Assembly (NCBI GenBank): GCA_964058845.1
Contig: CAXKVR010000238.1
Span: 1-64,000 of the forward strand
DNA length: 64,000 nucleotides
Direction: 5' to 3'
From: Carex sylvatica
Lineage: Eukaryota; Streptophyta; Magnoliopsida; Poales; Cyperaceae
Under the pieces are notes generated by a model. It made no database searches. It was not told the origin of the DNA and worked only from the letters and a program-made list of their open reading frames with translations. Position 1 is the stretch's first letter. Each line of letters begins with the position of its first letter. A program made the position numbers and the translations under genes. Shown here piece after piece: positions 33,110-44,544 of the stretch.

Positions 33110-35030
33110 TCCACAGATCTTTGTCCACGTTTTGTCTACAGCGCTATCTACCAACAAACTTTTAACGACGCTTTCAAACTATATTAACTGTCTTATTTAA
33201 TAACTTCCCGATCTTTTTTTTTTCTCTTCTCAATTTTTCTAATCAATCTCTTCTCTTTCATCAAGTTCTCTGCTTCGATAGATCTACATCTCTTTTCTTT
33301 CGTTCATCAAAATTTCTCTTCTGATCTGATTATAAGAGAAATCAAATCCAATGAACTCTCTCTCTTTTCATTTTGTTCTCTTCTGATCTACACCTTTACT
33401 TCCGCGTGTAACAAATTATTAAAAACTCGAATCGAATTTGGAGAATTGATTCCGAAACGAATATATATCCAATGAACTCTCTCCCTTTCTAATTTTCTAT
33501 TTCTTCATTGGGTGGAGCGACTGCCGAGACGGCAGCAAGGCCTAGACGGCAGCCATGGCCGCGATGGCACCAATGGCCATGACTGCACCGACGGCCGCAA
33601 CGATCTCTCTCTTCATCGATATATCTCTCCACTGAGTTCTCGAGATCAGTAGCGATAACTGTTGATGTCATCTCTCCATGCGACGCCTCGTGCTCAACTC
33701 TGCCGTGTGAGTGTTGATATTATCATTTTACATTATTCACTATGTTAATTTTACAGTATTCATCTTGTGATTTTACAATATTTATCTTGTGAATATTTGA
33801 AGGAAAGAGAGAGGTGATATGGAGTATTGATCTTGTAATTTTACAGTATTTACTATGTTAATTTTACAGTATTCATCTTGTAAAAATATGGAGAAAAGAG
33901 ATGATAGAGACACGATATGAAGTATTGATCTTGTAATTTTACAGTATTCACCATGTTAATTTTACAGTATTTATCTTGTGATTTTGCAGTATTCATCTTA
34001 TGGAAATCTGGAGGAAAGAGATGATAGAGAAGCGATATGGAGTAATTATCTTGTAATTTTACAGTATTCACCCTGTTTATTTTATAGTATTCATCTTGTC
34101 ATTTTACAGTATTCATATTCTGAAAATCTGGAGGAAAGAGATGATAGAGAGGCGATATGGAGTATTGATCTTGTCATTACAGTATTAATCATGTTAATTT
34201 TACAGTATTCATCTTATCATTTTATAGTATTCATCTTGTGGAAATCTAGAGGAAAGAGATGATAGAGAGGCGATACAGAGTATTGATATTGTCATTTTAC
34301 AGTATTCACTCAGTTAATTTTACAATATTCATCTTATGAACAGTTACTAATGTTTAACAATGTGGTTGTGAATATTTGATGTATTGATGATTTATAGTTT
34401 GCATCTGTTAGTTTTACTGTTTACATCTTTTAAATTTATAGTATTGAATTTTGCAGTGTATTTATCTCAGTTTTATAGTGTTTTAGGTTTCAGATTTACA
34501 GTTTTATAGTTTACATTTGAAAATTTTATAGTATTAAAGTTCTATAGTTTGCATCTGTATATTTTACAGTATGTGTAGTGTTAATTTATAGGATATAGAT
34601 GCATATATAAATATTAATAATTGAAGAAAAAAATTATGAATTTTTTTTCAAAAAAATTAAAATTAATTTTAATTTTGAAAAAGAAAATTTGATTCAAAAA
34701 AAATTAATTTTGTATAATTTTCGGAATTATTTTGAAAAGACGAAAGTTTGAAAGTGGTTCAATTTTAAAATGTTATAGAAGGTTTTAAAACTGTAATTAA
34801 CTGTAAGTTAGAGAACTATATCAAGTGGTTCCGCATCAAGTACAGTTATTTTGGCAAGTTGTGCAAGTTGTAAATACATAAAGTGGTACCGCTGGATGTT
34901 AGAATTTTAAAGTGTATTTTTTATAAGATTAGTTACATAAGTTTACAGTATTGAATATGAAATTTTATATGATTCGCGCAAGTCAAATTACAGTTTTTCT
35001 GTGGACAAATCGTGGACAATTAGACGCTTC
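33110..35030. repeat. Unclassified 1.9-kb repeat with a tandem array
   Basis: The left edge has GTCCACAGATCTTTGTCCACG and the right edge reads GTGGACAAATCGTGGAC, an imperfect inverted pair that suggests transposon ends. The inside begins with a pyrimidine-rich leader-like stretch, then a GC-rich patch at 33520-33600, then a tandem array, then long stretches of ATTTTACAG / TTTATAG-type units. The class is unknown and no transposase is present. Confidence 0.45.
33770..34345. repeat. Tandem repeat, about 120-bp unit, 4-5 copies
   Basis: The phrase GGAGGAAAGAGATGATAGAG recurs at about 33889, 34009, 34129 and 34248, a spacing of 120, 120 and 119 bases, with a shorter first unit at about 33802. 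Each unit also holds two or three ATTTTACAGTATTCATCTTG segments. Confidence 0.8.
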
Positions 35031-35290
35031 CTACAGTGAAATGGTAACTATAGAAATTTAAAATGACTTCTATTAGAAAAGATAATAAATTTAATAAATT
35101 TATGAGTTTTAAAATATAAAATAATAAATATAATTATAAATTTTAGAAGGAAAATATCCAATTTCGAAAATTTTAAAAATATATTTGATATTCCTCCTTT
35201 TATTTATTTAGATATGGGTACTCAGGTTATTACATTGTATTTCTCATCTTACAAACAGTAGATACACATATTAGCACCACATAAACATGT

Positions 35291-38200
35291 TCAAAATGCA
35301 GCTACAAGTTTTGAGGGAGATGTATCGTCCGACTCGCTGCCTCCCCATCCTTCACTTTCGCCTTGACCGTGCTTCTTCCGGTGGGCCCCGGGTCCTGGAA
35401 GGAAGACTTCCTCCTTCTGTGCATCAAAAACAGCATCGACCTCACGAGCACTGGTGTCGAATGCCAGCTCCTTTGCCTCCCTTTCCAGTTTTCTCAATAT
35501 ATTATTTCTCCCTGTGCATCAATTTAAAGTAAGCTAAGAACATGATCAGTAGTGCAGAGATTTTGCAACATTTAACTCTTAATATGTGAAAGCATGGTAA
35601 TTGGAGCATCTACATCAATAAAATTAAATATAACTGTCATAGAAATAATAAAAATTTACTAGGTTCATTTTTATTTCTAAATTTAATTAGAAACTGCCAC
35701 ATTGGATCATAAATTAGAATGAAAAGTCCAGTGAAATATTAACAATTAACAATCAGCCAATGTGAATCCATAATTTTGCTAATGTGGGACTTAGAAAATA
35801 ATTTCTTTTAAATGAAGCCTGTTAATTATGAAATTCTCATACATCTCAAAATTGAAAAGGACATTTTCATGTTGGATTAGGAAATAGAATAAAAAATTCA
35901 ATATGGATACTCTTGTTAAATATAAATGCTCTGGAAGTTCAAAAAGTTGCATCAGTACAAAAAAATGTAATACTAATAATTTTATCCAGAAACAATTAAT
36001 AGCTAGCTGGTTTAACATAATAAGAAAGGCGCGCATAATATCCACAAAATGACAATTATACTAATACTTGAATTTGGCAGATAATAAAACTAAGATTATG
36101 CATAAATAAAAAGGTTTCTAAAAACAAAACCTGCAAGGAAAATCCTCTCATTCCTGTCAGCACGGATCTCAAAGCAAATTGTCTGCAGATTCTGGTCACG
36201 AGAGGCAACCTCAACTACCGGGTGGCCAGGAGGGACAATGAAAACTGTGCCACGTGACACGCGGGCCCGGACTCGCCTATAGTGTGGTCCCTCCTGATAC
36301 TCCTCTTCCTCTTCCTCTTGGTACCGTCTTCCTCCTCTTTCCTGTTCATGTTCCCTGTACCTCTGTGCCCGACTGCTACGTCGGCCTTCGCGTGCCATAT
36401 GGGGGCACAGTATCTCTACGTAACCACTTCCTTCAGTGACAATGGCAAACTTGGTTGAGCGTGAGTTGTAGAACGGTGCTATCATAGACCCCTAAGATGT
36501 ATCCACATTACATGTCATTTAGTTAAGCATTTATACTTGAGTGAGGCTATGGTACTATGCATAGCACAGATCGCTCTATACTACGGATCATTATTTTTGT
36601 TTTCAAAGTTCAAATACTCGATCTGAACCATTCAAAGTAATTTTTATATAAAAATATACTTGCAGACTAAATTTTACATCATTTAGAATTTTGTTTACTA
36701 TTTTCTTAAATAGATAGAAAATTGCTAATTTTCAATGGTCCAGAGTCTTTAAATCAAGTGATTATCTTCCTATCTAAAAAGAATAGTATAAAAATTATAA
36801 ATGTAAAATTTGATCTACATGTACATTTTCTTTTCATATGGAGATTATGTTGAACGGTTCAAATAGATTGTTTGGACTTTGAAAATGGAGATATTGAACG
36901 ATAGCACCGTAGCATCGCTCTTAATTTATACTTATTTCACAGTAGAACCTCCAAAAAGGAATAGTGAGGTTCTGTTAAAGTTTTTAAATTCTGATAACAG
37001 TTCATATCAGAAAAAGAACACTAAATTTTAAGAGTAGAGTTTGCATACTTCTCTAATGTTTGCAAGTGACACTCTAAGATTTAGCCAACCGAGCTTTCGG
37101 TAATCATCAGAATTAGCCTCGTAAAGTTTCCCGTACCGGTTCGAGTGAATTGGGTCCTTTTCAAAGAGGTTAAAAGGACCTCTAGATTCACCAAACGGCC
37201 ACCTTCCTCCTTCCGTGCTATACCGGCTAAGCGCTCGGATCTGCTCCTCTGAGGCCTCAACAAATGCACCCTGCCATTGTCGACTAAATAGGCTCTCAAT
37301 TCGGTCTCGTGGCACCTATATGTAACATATGCAAACATGCAATTATAGTTTATATACATTATATTTTACCAAGTAAAATTAGTAGAACAGCATAAAACAT
37401 GAATACATACATTGAAAGCAGCTTCAAGAATCTCGTCACTAAAGCTCCTATAAACCGACTCAGGGTTTTCCGATCCAGCCGCATAGAAATGCTGTGATAT
37501 AACTTCAATTTAGAATCTTAAATAATATACAAGTGGTATATGAAAATAATAATAATAAGGGAGCGAGACTATGGTAATGCGAGTGGATTGGTCCAAACTA
37601 GAAATCCATATTTATGTTTCCATAGTTCAAATGGTCAATCCAAACAGCTCAATATGATCTCCATATAAAAATTTACTTGCAGATCAAATTTTACATTTTT
37701 TAGATTTTTTTTACTATTTTTTTTAGGTAGGTCGAAAATCATTTGATCTAAAAATTCTAGACCATTCAGAAGTTGATTTTCTATCTATTCAAAACAATAG
37801 TAAAAGAACTTAATTTAAAAAAAATGTAAACTTTAGTCTGCAAATACATTTTCATATAAAGATTAGGTTCAACATTTCACATTGACTATTTGAACTTCCG
37901 AAATGAAAATATTAATACGTAGTGTGACCATTATGCACTATGCATTGTACAATAGTCTCCCTCATTATGATATCTTATCCAAGAAGAAAAATAATGACAC
38001 TAACCGATACTTGACCAGTCAATGAAGTAGACCTGAGGAATTTCGCCAATACCAGCTTTTGGTGTCTATGGCTACTAATTAAATACAAAACTGAGCCAGC
38101 TTGAGTTACAAATACATCTCCTTTACGAATTCCATGAGATTTTCTCTCTCCCTTCCTTAGTGTAGTCACAGTTCCTCTTCCTGTTATATAATCAAATGAA

Positions 38201-39689
38201 TCACAATATATCGTAGTTCTTTGAATAATAATTTTTTTGTTTATTGATTAAGGCTATGGTAATTAATATGAATAATGTGTATTGGTTCGTACTATGGATC
38301 AACATCTTCGTTTTTAAAGTTCAAGTAGTTTATCTGAATTGTTCAATATGATTACCATATGAAAATGTACTTGCAAATTAAATTTATAAAATTATGTAAA
38401 ATTTTATTACTATCTTTTTAAATGGATAGGAAATCATTGCTTTTGAATGGTCTATAATTTTTAGATCAAGTTATTTTCTACCTATCTAAAAAAATATTAA
38501 AATTTTTCATAAGAATATAAAATTTGGTCTACAAATACATTTTCCTATGACAATCATATTGAACTGTTTAGATCAAATGTTTGAACTTCAAAAATAAAAA
38601 TATTGATCCATAGTACCGACCGATAAACACTATATGCATAGTAATGTAGCCTAACTCTTGTTTATTTGTTACTTAAAGACAACAATCGAGTACCTTCAAC
38701 CACATAGCAAACACAATCAGCATCAAAATGAACCGGTGTGACAAAAGTGCTCGGGTCGGCCACGAGTAAAGAGATGCTGTAATTAGCAATTCCAAGCAAA
38801 AGCTTTGACTTCTCGTGAAACTTGTCGAGAACCTTCACATACCCACGATTGGATTGAATTTCGTACCGTAATCTCTCTCTACCAAACACATAAGAGTTCT
38901 CTTCTTTTCTCTCTTCTTCCTGTTCTTCATATCTCCTTTGTGGATTGCTGCTCCTCTCGTGTTTGTACGTCTCCTCACATTTCGTCTGACAATGCATTTG
39001 TTGGCCATGCTCGTTGTATTGTTGTCGGCATTTCAACCGACACTCAGCGAGCCTGTCATGTGACCAAAAGAACAAAAATAATTAATATGTTTTTACATCT
39101 CAATTTTCAAATTCGAGTTCGGTTCCTAAATTTTTTTTTTTTTTTTTCTTGTGATTATGTTGAATGGTCCAGAACTTTTAGATCAAGTGATTTTCTACCT
39201 ATTTAAAAATATTGTAAGAAATATATAATTTAGTCTCCATGTATATTTTCATATGAAAATTATGTTTAATAGTTCGGATCGACCTAAGTAATTACTAAGA
39301 AAAAAGAGATGAATCCATAACACGAATCGATCCATAATATGCATATTACTAGAAAAAAAATCACTACCTAAATAAGTAATTAGAGAGAACAAAAATTTAA
39401 CAAGCAAATATAACCTTTGTTCTGGATCATCTTTGTCTCGAGTCTCTCCCGATCCCCTCCCTTCGCGCGGGTCCCGCTTCCCGGGCGGATGCTCCTGCTT
39501 ACACTTCTCCTCACACCTCTTCACCATGCCGATATCATAGTGAGGCTGTGATCGGCATTCCTCCAAACACTCCGTCAGCTCCGGCGGATCTTCCCTTTCG
39601 TCGGCCACTGATACTACTGTCATAGAAAGAAATAAACCAGAAAGAAATAAGAGGAAAACAAGGATGCTGGTTTTGTGCTGCATTGTCAT
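35291..39689 (-). CDS. Vicilin-like 7S seed globulin with N-terminal hairpinin-type Cys motifs, seven exons, 579 aa
   Basis: Seed storage protein of the double-cupin family, made on the rough ER and stored in protein vacuoles. Exons in transcript order: 39689-39415, 39052-38694, 38180-38005, 37491-37411, 37315-37049, 36491-36131, 35511-35291; all phases agree (579 codons). The signal peptide is a hydrophobic stretch at residues 9-30. Two CxxxC...CxxxC motifs follow: CLEEC...CEEKC in exon 1 and CRLKC...CQTKC in exon 2, the alpha-hairpinin pattern of vicilin-buried antimicrobial peptides. Cupin 1 starts near YVFGRERLRYEI; cupin 2 near FNLFEKDP. CPH after VEIL and the PPGHP histidine match the copper site described in other vicilins. 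An acidic EEEEEEY stretch interrupts cupin 2. The hydrophobic C-terminus (KLVAAF) could be a vacuolar sorting tail. The exon 3 donor was chosen as TCG|GTTAGT by alignment to the family; CAA|GTATCG is the alternative. Confidence 0.9.
35604..35912. mobile_element. Tourist/Harbinger-like MITE in the last vicilin intron (309 bp)
   Basis: Left end GAGCATCTACAT; right end ATATGGATACTC, matching in inverse at 9 of 12 positions. TTG flanks both sides. The left end is identical over 13 bases to the MITE at 623-932, and the lengths agree within one base. Confidence 0.5.
36541..36915. repeat. MITE in vicilin intron 5
   Basis: Left end GTGAGGCTATGGTACTATGC; right end ATAGCACCGTAGCATCGCTC. The shared core GATTATCTTCCTATCTAAAA and GATTATGTTGAACGGTTC is present. 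TTATACTT repeats on both sides and may be part of the target duplication. Confidence 0.6.
37561..37970. repeat. MITE in vicilin intron 3
   Basis: Left end GAGCGAGACTATGGTAATGC; right end TTGTACAATAGTCTCCCTC. Same family and same core as the copies in introns 2 and 5. Confidence 0.6.
38250..38660. repeat. MITE in vicilin intron 2
   Basis: Left end AAGGCTATGGTAATTAATAT; right end GCATAGTAATGTAGCCTAACTC. Core motifs are shared with the copies in introns 3 and 5. A partial copy (about 39140-39290) also lies in intron 1. Confidence 0.6.
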
Positions 39690-39777
39690 GGCTAAGTGCT
39701 AACTCTCTCTTACTAAGGGTTAGACAAGGAAGAGATTGATTGCTTGCTTGCTTGTTGATGAAGAGAATTGGATTCTG

Positions 39778-39786
39778 TTTATATAG
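39778..39786 (-). promoter_or_regulatory. Candidate TATA box of the vicilin gene
   Basis: The minus strand reads CTATATAAAC about 92 bp upstream of the vicilin start codon, with the spacing expected of a seed-storage promoter. GCATGC at about 39878 contains the CATGC core of an RY element, but I saw no perfect RY repeat. Confidence 0.6.
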
Positions 39787-40177
39787 AAGGAAAAGAGTAA
39801 TAATCACTGATCACTTGATCAGTGTGTGGGACAAGGTAGTGATCAGTTTGAATTGTTTGTGGCGGTTTTTATCCGGCATGCTATGTAGCGAATGATTAAG
39901 AAATCTTTTAAGACCAACTTTTTATTTTCTATAAAATATTGTAATAACTTTCTCATAGTGTTTAAAATTTAGAAAATACCTATGCTCTTTACTAAAAAGA
40001 AATCCTACGTGGTCTTATTTACTTGAAAATTATCAACTTTCTACAAAATTCACAATATCCATAATTTTTTCAAAATCAGTCGACTTTAATCTCTAATTTA
40101 TTACAAAAATATTTAAAATATTAGCATATAATATAGTATCTACACAGAAGAGCATACTATTTACAATATGAGTACCA

Positions 40178-40466
40178 TAGTGACAAATGAATCATTTGAA
40201 TTTGGTTTGGCGAAATTAAAAGTTCGTGATTCGACAATAATTCAAATATAATTTGAGAATGATTTGGTCCCACAAGAAAGCAAAACAAAAAATACCAACA
40301 AAAAAATAAATAAATAAAATCGTGTATTTTTTCACATTTTTTTGCGAATAATTCGTAATTCACATTTTATTTGTGAATAATTCGGTCAGCTGAATAATTC
40401 TTCGTTAGATTCATAAATATCTAAAAAAATATTTTATTCGCGAATAAAACGCAAATTATGTCACTA
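40178..40466. mobile_element. Degenerate-repeat element with TAGTGACA ends
   Basis: Left end TAGTGACAAATGAATCATTT; right end ATGTCACTA. The interior repeats GCGAATAATTCG-like units. It interrupts duplication copy A and has no counterpart at the matching place in copy B. The flanking octamers do not match, so no target duplication can be claimed. Confidence 0.5.
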
Positions 40467-41010
40467 TGACCAGTACAATTAAGTTCACAATGTTAAGGCC
40501 ATAGTACCTCGCTACATAAAATTCTCTAAAAATCCGTTGCACGAAAATTTAACAAGAAGTGAAGAGATAGAATTACGTGGCATGCGGGTATAAACACGTG
40601 GCACCTTGGTGAAGCGTTCGGACAAATGGTGAATTCGTATCCTCTGAGTTAACTCAAAATTTGAGTTAAGATCTGGACCATCTAATTCAAATCCACACTA
40701 ATATTTAATGGCCCATGCGTTATAGGTATGGGCCGGATTGGTCCAAATTCTGATCACACGGTCCAAAAAATGAACTCAATAATTGCGTTAATGCAGAAGA
40801 TATGGATTCACAAATGGTTGGGTCGAGTCGCCTGGTGCTCTCCTTTCAAAAGCTTATCTGATGTCTCTATTGGCTTAAATTTCGGGATGCTATTGTGGCG
40901 GATAAACGGATCGGATCGGGTCGGATTTGGGAGGATCCACATTTGTATCGGCCGTCTGCTGGAAATCTAGCGGCTCTCATCCAACGCCTCAATCGGGGGT
41001 GCCTATTGGT

Positions 41011-41230
41011 TAGTGCGCTCATTCAAGCAAGTGGAAAACAAACAAAGAAGAGAACAAGCGTCGGGGAAAGAATGACACGTATCCGTGTCCATGTCGTGTC
41101 GAGAGACGAACTGGGCTAGTGCGCTCATTCAAGCAAGTGGGTAAGAAAAAGACAAACAAAGAAGAGAACGAGCGTCGGGGAAAGAATGACACGTATCCGT
41201 GTCCAAGTCGTGTCGAGAGAGGAACTGGGC
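41011..41230. repeat. Two-copy tandem repeat (about 106 and 114 bp)
   Basis: TAGTGCGCTCATTCAAGCAA starts each unit (41011 and 41117), and each contains GTCGGGGAAAGAATGACACG. Two more diverged units of the same sequence lie at about 45435-45660 in duplication copy B. Open reading frames across it are by-products of the repeat. Confidence 0.8.
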
Positions 41231-41999
41231 TAGTGCGCGAAGCCCATGAACAACAATTAAGCCTCTTGGATCAGAAAGAAGTCCTAAAGATTGAACTGCT
41301 TACAATGTGTTGGAAACAAATTTTCATCTCTAAGGTAACTCAGAATTGGAACTTAAATTGGCACGAATCTTAAAGCAGTCCTGTGGATTTTCAAATTGGC
41401 TTGGATTCTGATTGAATGCTCTGGATTTCAAATAAATTTCAAATAAATTGATTAGCAGTCCTTACTATATGTGTAGGAATAATATGTGAAACTGATTAGC
41501 AGCATTCCAATTTGTACAATCAGACCACTAAGGCATTTCAAGATTTGAATTTGAATCCGAACCATTTGTTATAAATTTACACGAATTTTAAAGCAGTTAT
41601 GTGAATTTTCAAATTGGATCGGATTCTCACGGTCCAGATTTTAAATTCAAAATTTACCTTTCTGTAGAGAAATAACAGCATTAGTCAAAGAAATTGTTAC
41701 TAGCATTTTGCTATGACACAAAAAATTAATAATAAAATAAAAAATAACTAAAAAGGAAAAATCAACTTGTCAATTCAAAAATTGCCAGATTACAACATTT
41801 TGCTACAACATTCATTCAAAATTTACGAATCAGGACAGAGAGTATATATACAAGGAACTTCTCATTGAAATATCTAAATTTCAACTGTGAGAAAGAGGAA
41901 AGCAAATCCAAATTTCACCTATATATTCACCTATCATTACATTTGCATTTAATTTTTCTCTAAAATGTATTAAAAATACAAGAAAAAAAAAATCAACTA

Positions 42000-42252
42000 T
42001 CAAATGAGCAAGTTGATTGACAGCATGAGCCCGACCACGAGGAATCCTCACTGGGTCCACATGTCAGCTACACAAATTTTAAGATACATATCAAATTTGT
42101 TTCCTTTCTCCTTTAATTACTTTTGTTAATGCATTTGATAGAATAAATTTTGTAGAACTTAATAGAAATAATTACCCTGAGCTTTGAATGGTGGTACTGG
42201 CAGGGGCAGCTGCCATTCCTGGAAGTGGCGGTCGACATGGTCTCAATTTCTG
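42000..42252 (-). pseudogene. LTPG pseudogene (exons 2 and 3 only), duplication copy A
   Basis: Matches exons 3 and 2 of the intact gene at 46544-48392. The exon 3 relic (42000-42067) has an early TGA after ACCCAG and has lost roughly 60 internal bases, but keeps the final CTCATTTGA. The exon 2 relic (42177 to about 42252) keeps ATTGAGACCATGTC and ACCACCATTCAAAGCTCAG. Part of intron 1 follows, but exon 1 with the signal peptide and the eight-cysteine domain is missing; the homology stops at a (TA)n tract near 42853. Confidence 0.85.
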
Positions 42253-42889
42253 TAGGTGTAATAATTGATGGCATAAATAATTACATTAAAAAAGGATGGT
42301 AAAATTCAAAATTAGAACAGAAGTAAATGTTGCTCAAAATTCATTGATTCTTTGTAAACTGGTACAATACAATGGTAAAACTGGAGTTCAAGAAGAGACT
42401 TAATATAGCTAATTGGGTACTGTACCAGTACAACACTGGTACAACCAAGCACTATTATACTTCCGGGTACAATAACCAATACTATGGTACAAATATGAAA
42501 TAATGGGTTTTTATTTGACTTTGTAATCTCTGTCTCTTGATTAAAACAACAACTAGAAATCTGGTACAAGAAAAATGTCGCTCAATTGCACCCGGTACAA
42601 GAAACATCGGTATGATACCAATTGGCACAAAAAGGTTTTGTAACTTTGTAAAGGCATTTCAAATATCTGCCTAAAACTATAATTATATGCCCGAAAAGAC
42701 CATAAATAATGCAAGTAATAAAATATGAAATTAAAAAAAATACAGGTTTTGCCCTTCTTTTTTCAAATGAAAACTAAATTGGTTCTAATTTCTTCTCCAG
42801 AATCAGTCTCACCAAACAATACCAATTAAATATATATATATATATATATATATTTAAAACAAATTAGGAAAGCCAAGGTAACTAAATTG

Positions 42890-43215
42890 GTTCATACTAC
42901 GGACCAATTTTTTTTTTCCAAAGTCCAAATAGTCGATGTGAACTGTTCAACGTGATTTTCATATAAAAATGCACTAGCAAATTAATTTTTATATTTCTTT
43001 GAGAATAATTTTACTAATTTCTTAAATAGGTAGAAAATCACTACTTTTGAATGGTCCATGCATAATTTATAGATCAAGTGATTTTCTACTTATCTAAAAT
43101 ATACTAATAAATTTGTAAACAATGTAAAATTTGATCTACAAATACATTTTTTCATATAGAGATCAAATTGAATAGTCCTGATTGATTGTTTTAATTTTGA
43201 AAAAAAAAGAGATAT
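42890..43215. repeat. MITE at the junction of the two duplication units
   Basis: Core motifs AGTCGATGTGAACTGTTCAA, CTACTTTTGAATGGTCCATG and GATCAAATTGAATAGTCC identify the vicilin-intron MITE family. It lies between the broken LTPG copy and the vicilin exon relic. Confidence 0.5.
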
Positions 43216-43243
43216 TGAAACAGCATAAAAAATGAATCGATAA

Positions 43244-43324
43244 ATTGAATGCAGCTTCAAGAACCTCGTCAGTAAAGCTCTTGTAAACCGACTCAGGGAT
43301 TTCCGATACAGCCAAATAAAAATG
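43244..43324 (-). pseudogene. Relic of vicilin exon 4 (81 bp), duplication copy B
   Basis: The same 81-base length as vicilin exon 4 at 37411-37491, with about ten mismatches, and the homology continues into both flanking introns (AATTTAGAATCTTAAATAAT on one side, ACAGCATAAA on the other). The frame is still open and the acceptor (TCACAG|CAT) is intact, but the donor GT has become TT. No other vicilin exon was found in this unit, so it cannot make a globulin. Confidence 0.85.
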
Positions 43325-43384
43325 CTGTGACAAAATTTCAATTTAGAATCTTAAATAATTCATAAGCAGTATATGAAAAAAGAA

Positions 43385-43775
43385 ATGAGTGAGGCTACGG
43401 TACTATGCATAGCTCATATTTGGTCAGTACTATAGACACATCTTAATTTAAAATTTCAAATAACTAATTTGAACCGTTAAACATGATCTCCATATGAAAC
43501 TGTACTCTAAAGAAACCTCTTGAAAGTTGGATCTCAGCCGCTCACATCCTGCTTCATTAGTTAAAAATTCATCATTTCTTGGATTGATCAGGTACTATAC
43601 GTAGCGTATATTAGTTCATACTAAGAATTAATATTTTGATTTCCAAATTTTTAATTCTCATTCTGAACCATTCATGATCTTCATATGAAATTCTACTTAA
43701 TGACAAAATTTCACATTTTTTGATTCTTTTACTATTCTTATATAGGTAAAATATATATATATATATATATATATA
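43385..43775. repeat. MITE fragments beside the vicilin relic
   Basis: Begins GAGTGAGGCTACGGTACTATGC, the left end of the vicilin-intron MITE family, followed by core pieces and another partial left end near 43590 (GGTACTATACGTAGCGTATATT). It ends in (TA)n at 43751-43775. Confidence 0.5.
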
Positions 43776-44200
43776 GAGGTTGGCTACTATGCTTATATAA
43801 GCATATCCCCACATATGCTTATAACTCATTTTTGTGTTTCCAATGTCCAAATGGTCGATCTGAACCGTTCATCTTGTTCTCCATATTAATATGTGCTTGG
43901 AGACTAAATTTTACATTTTTCTGAATTTTTTTACTATTTATTAAGCCACTTTGAAAATCGCTGATCCAACGGTGGCTGCACAAAATAGTAAAATCAGCAG
44001 CCACCGTTGGATTAATAATTTTTAAAGTGGCTTAATAAATAGTAAAAAAAATCAGAAAAATGTAAAATTTGGTCTCCAAGCACATATTAACATGGAGAAC
44101 AAGATGAACGGTTCAGATCGACCATTTAGACATTGAAAACATAAAAATGAGTTATAAGCATATGTGAGGATATGCTTATATAAGCATAGTAGCCAACCTC
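43776..44200. mobile_element. Fold-back MITE, 425 bp, near-identical to 20792-21216
   Basis: The same ends (GAGGTTGGCTACTATGCTTA and inverse), the same length and the same inner arms as the copy 23 kb away, again placed inside a (TA)n tract. Its inner loop reads GTGGCTGCACAAAATAGTAA, against CAGCAGCC on the other arm. Confidence 0.8.
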
Positions 44201-44544
44201 TATATATATATATATATATATATATTTTATAACTAGTCAATCTAGTAGCAAAGACAATGCTCACCGTGTAGGTAGTCGTAAATTTGAAACCCAAAAGAGT
44301 AATTCATTGTGGATATTAATTAGTTAGATGACTTAACCTTCAACTTTTACTTAAAAAAATAATAGAATTTTTAAATCAAGTGACAGTCTACTTATCTAAA
44401 AAATAGTACAAAAAAAACACTAAAAAATTATAAAACTACAAGTACATTTTTATTTGAAGATGATTATGTTCAACCGTTTAGATTGTTTATTTAAAATTTA
44501 AAATAGTGCCATATAGCGTCACTCAATTTTTATTTGGTTTTGTT

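Larger units (their letters stand above)
39990..42860. repeat. Segmental duplication, copy A
   Basis: Corresponds to 44545-47900. Shared landmarks in the same order are a TATCAACTTTCTA stretch (40028 and 44556), GAAGAGATAGA then ACGTGGCA and AAACACGTGGC (40560 and 45168), the GTCGGGGAAAGAATGACACG minisatellite, LTPG exons 3 and 2, and a long GGTACAAACTGGTACAATAC intron. It ends at (TA)n near 42853, before LTPG exon 1. Insertions unique to each copy shift the spacing. Confidence 0.75.

Noticed and set aside
33489..33671. GC-richer open frame that might be a captured gene piece
   Set aside because: Only 60 residues, low complexity, no motif recognised; kept only as part of the unclassified repeat.
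33770..34345. Regularly spaced repeats that might suggest a CRISPR array
   Set aside because: The unit is a continuous 120-bp tandem repeat without unique spacers, in a plant nuclear context.
36254..36439. Open frame antisense to the vicilin
   Set aside because: Shadow of vicilin exon 6, whose GAG/GAA-rich acidic stretch is open on the other strand.
40728..41373. Several plus-strand open frames of 74-84 residues
   Set aside because: They overlap a two-copy tandem repeat and differ from each other only by repeat phase; no protein family fits.
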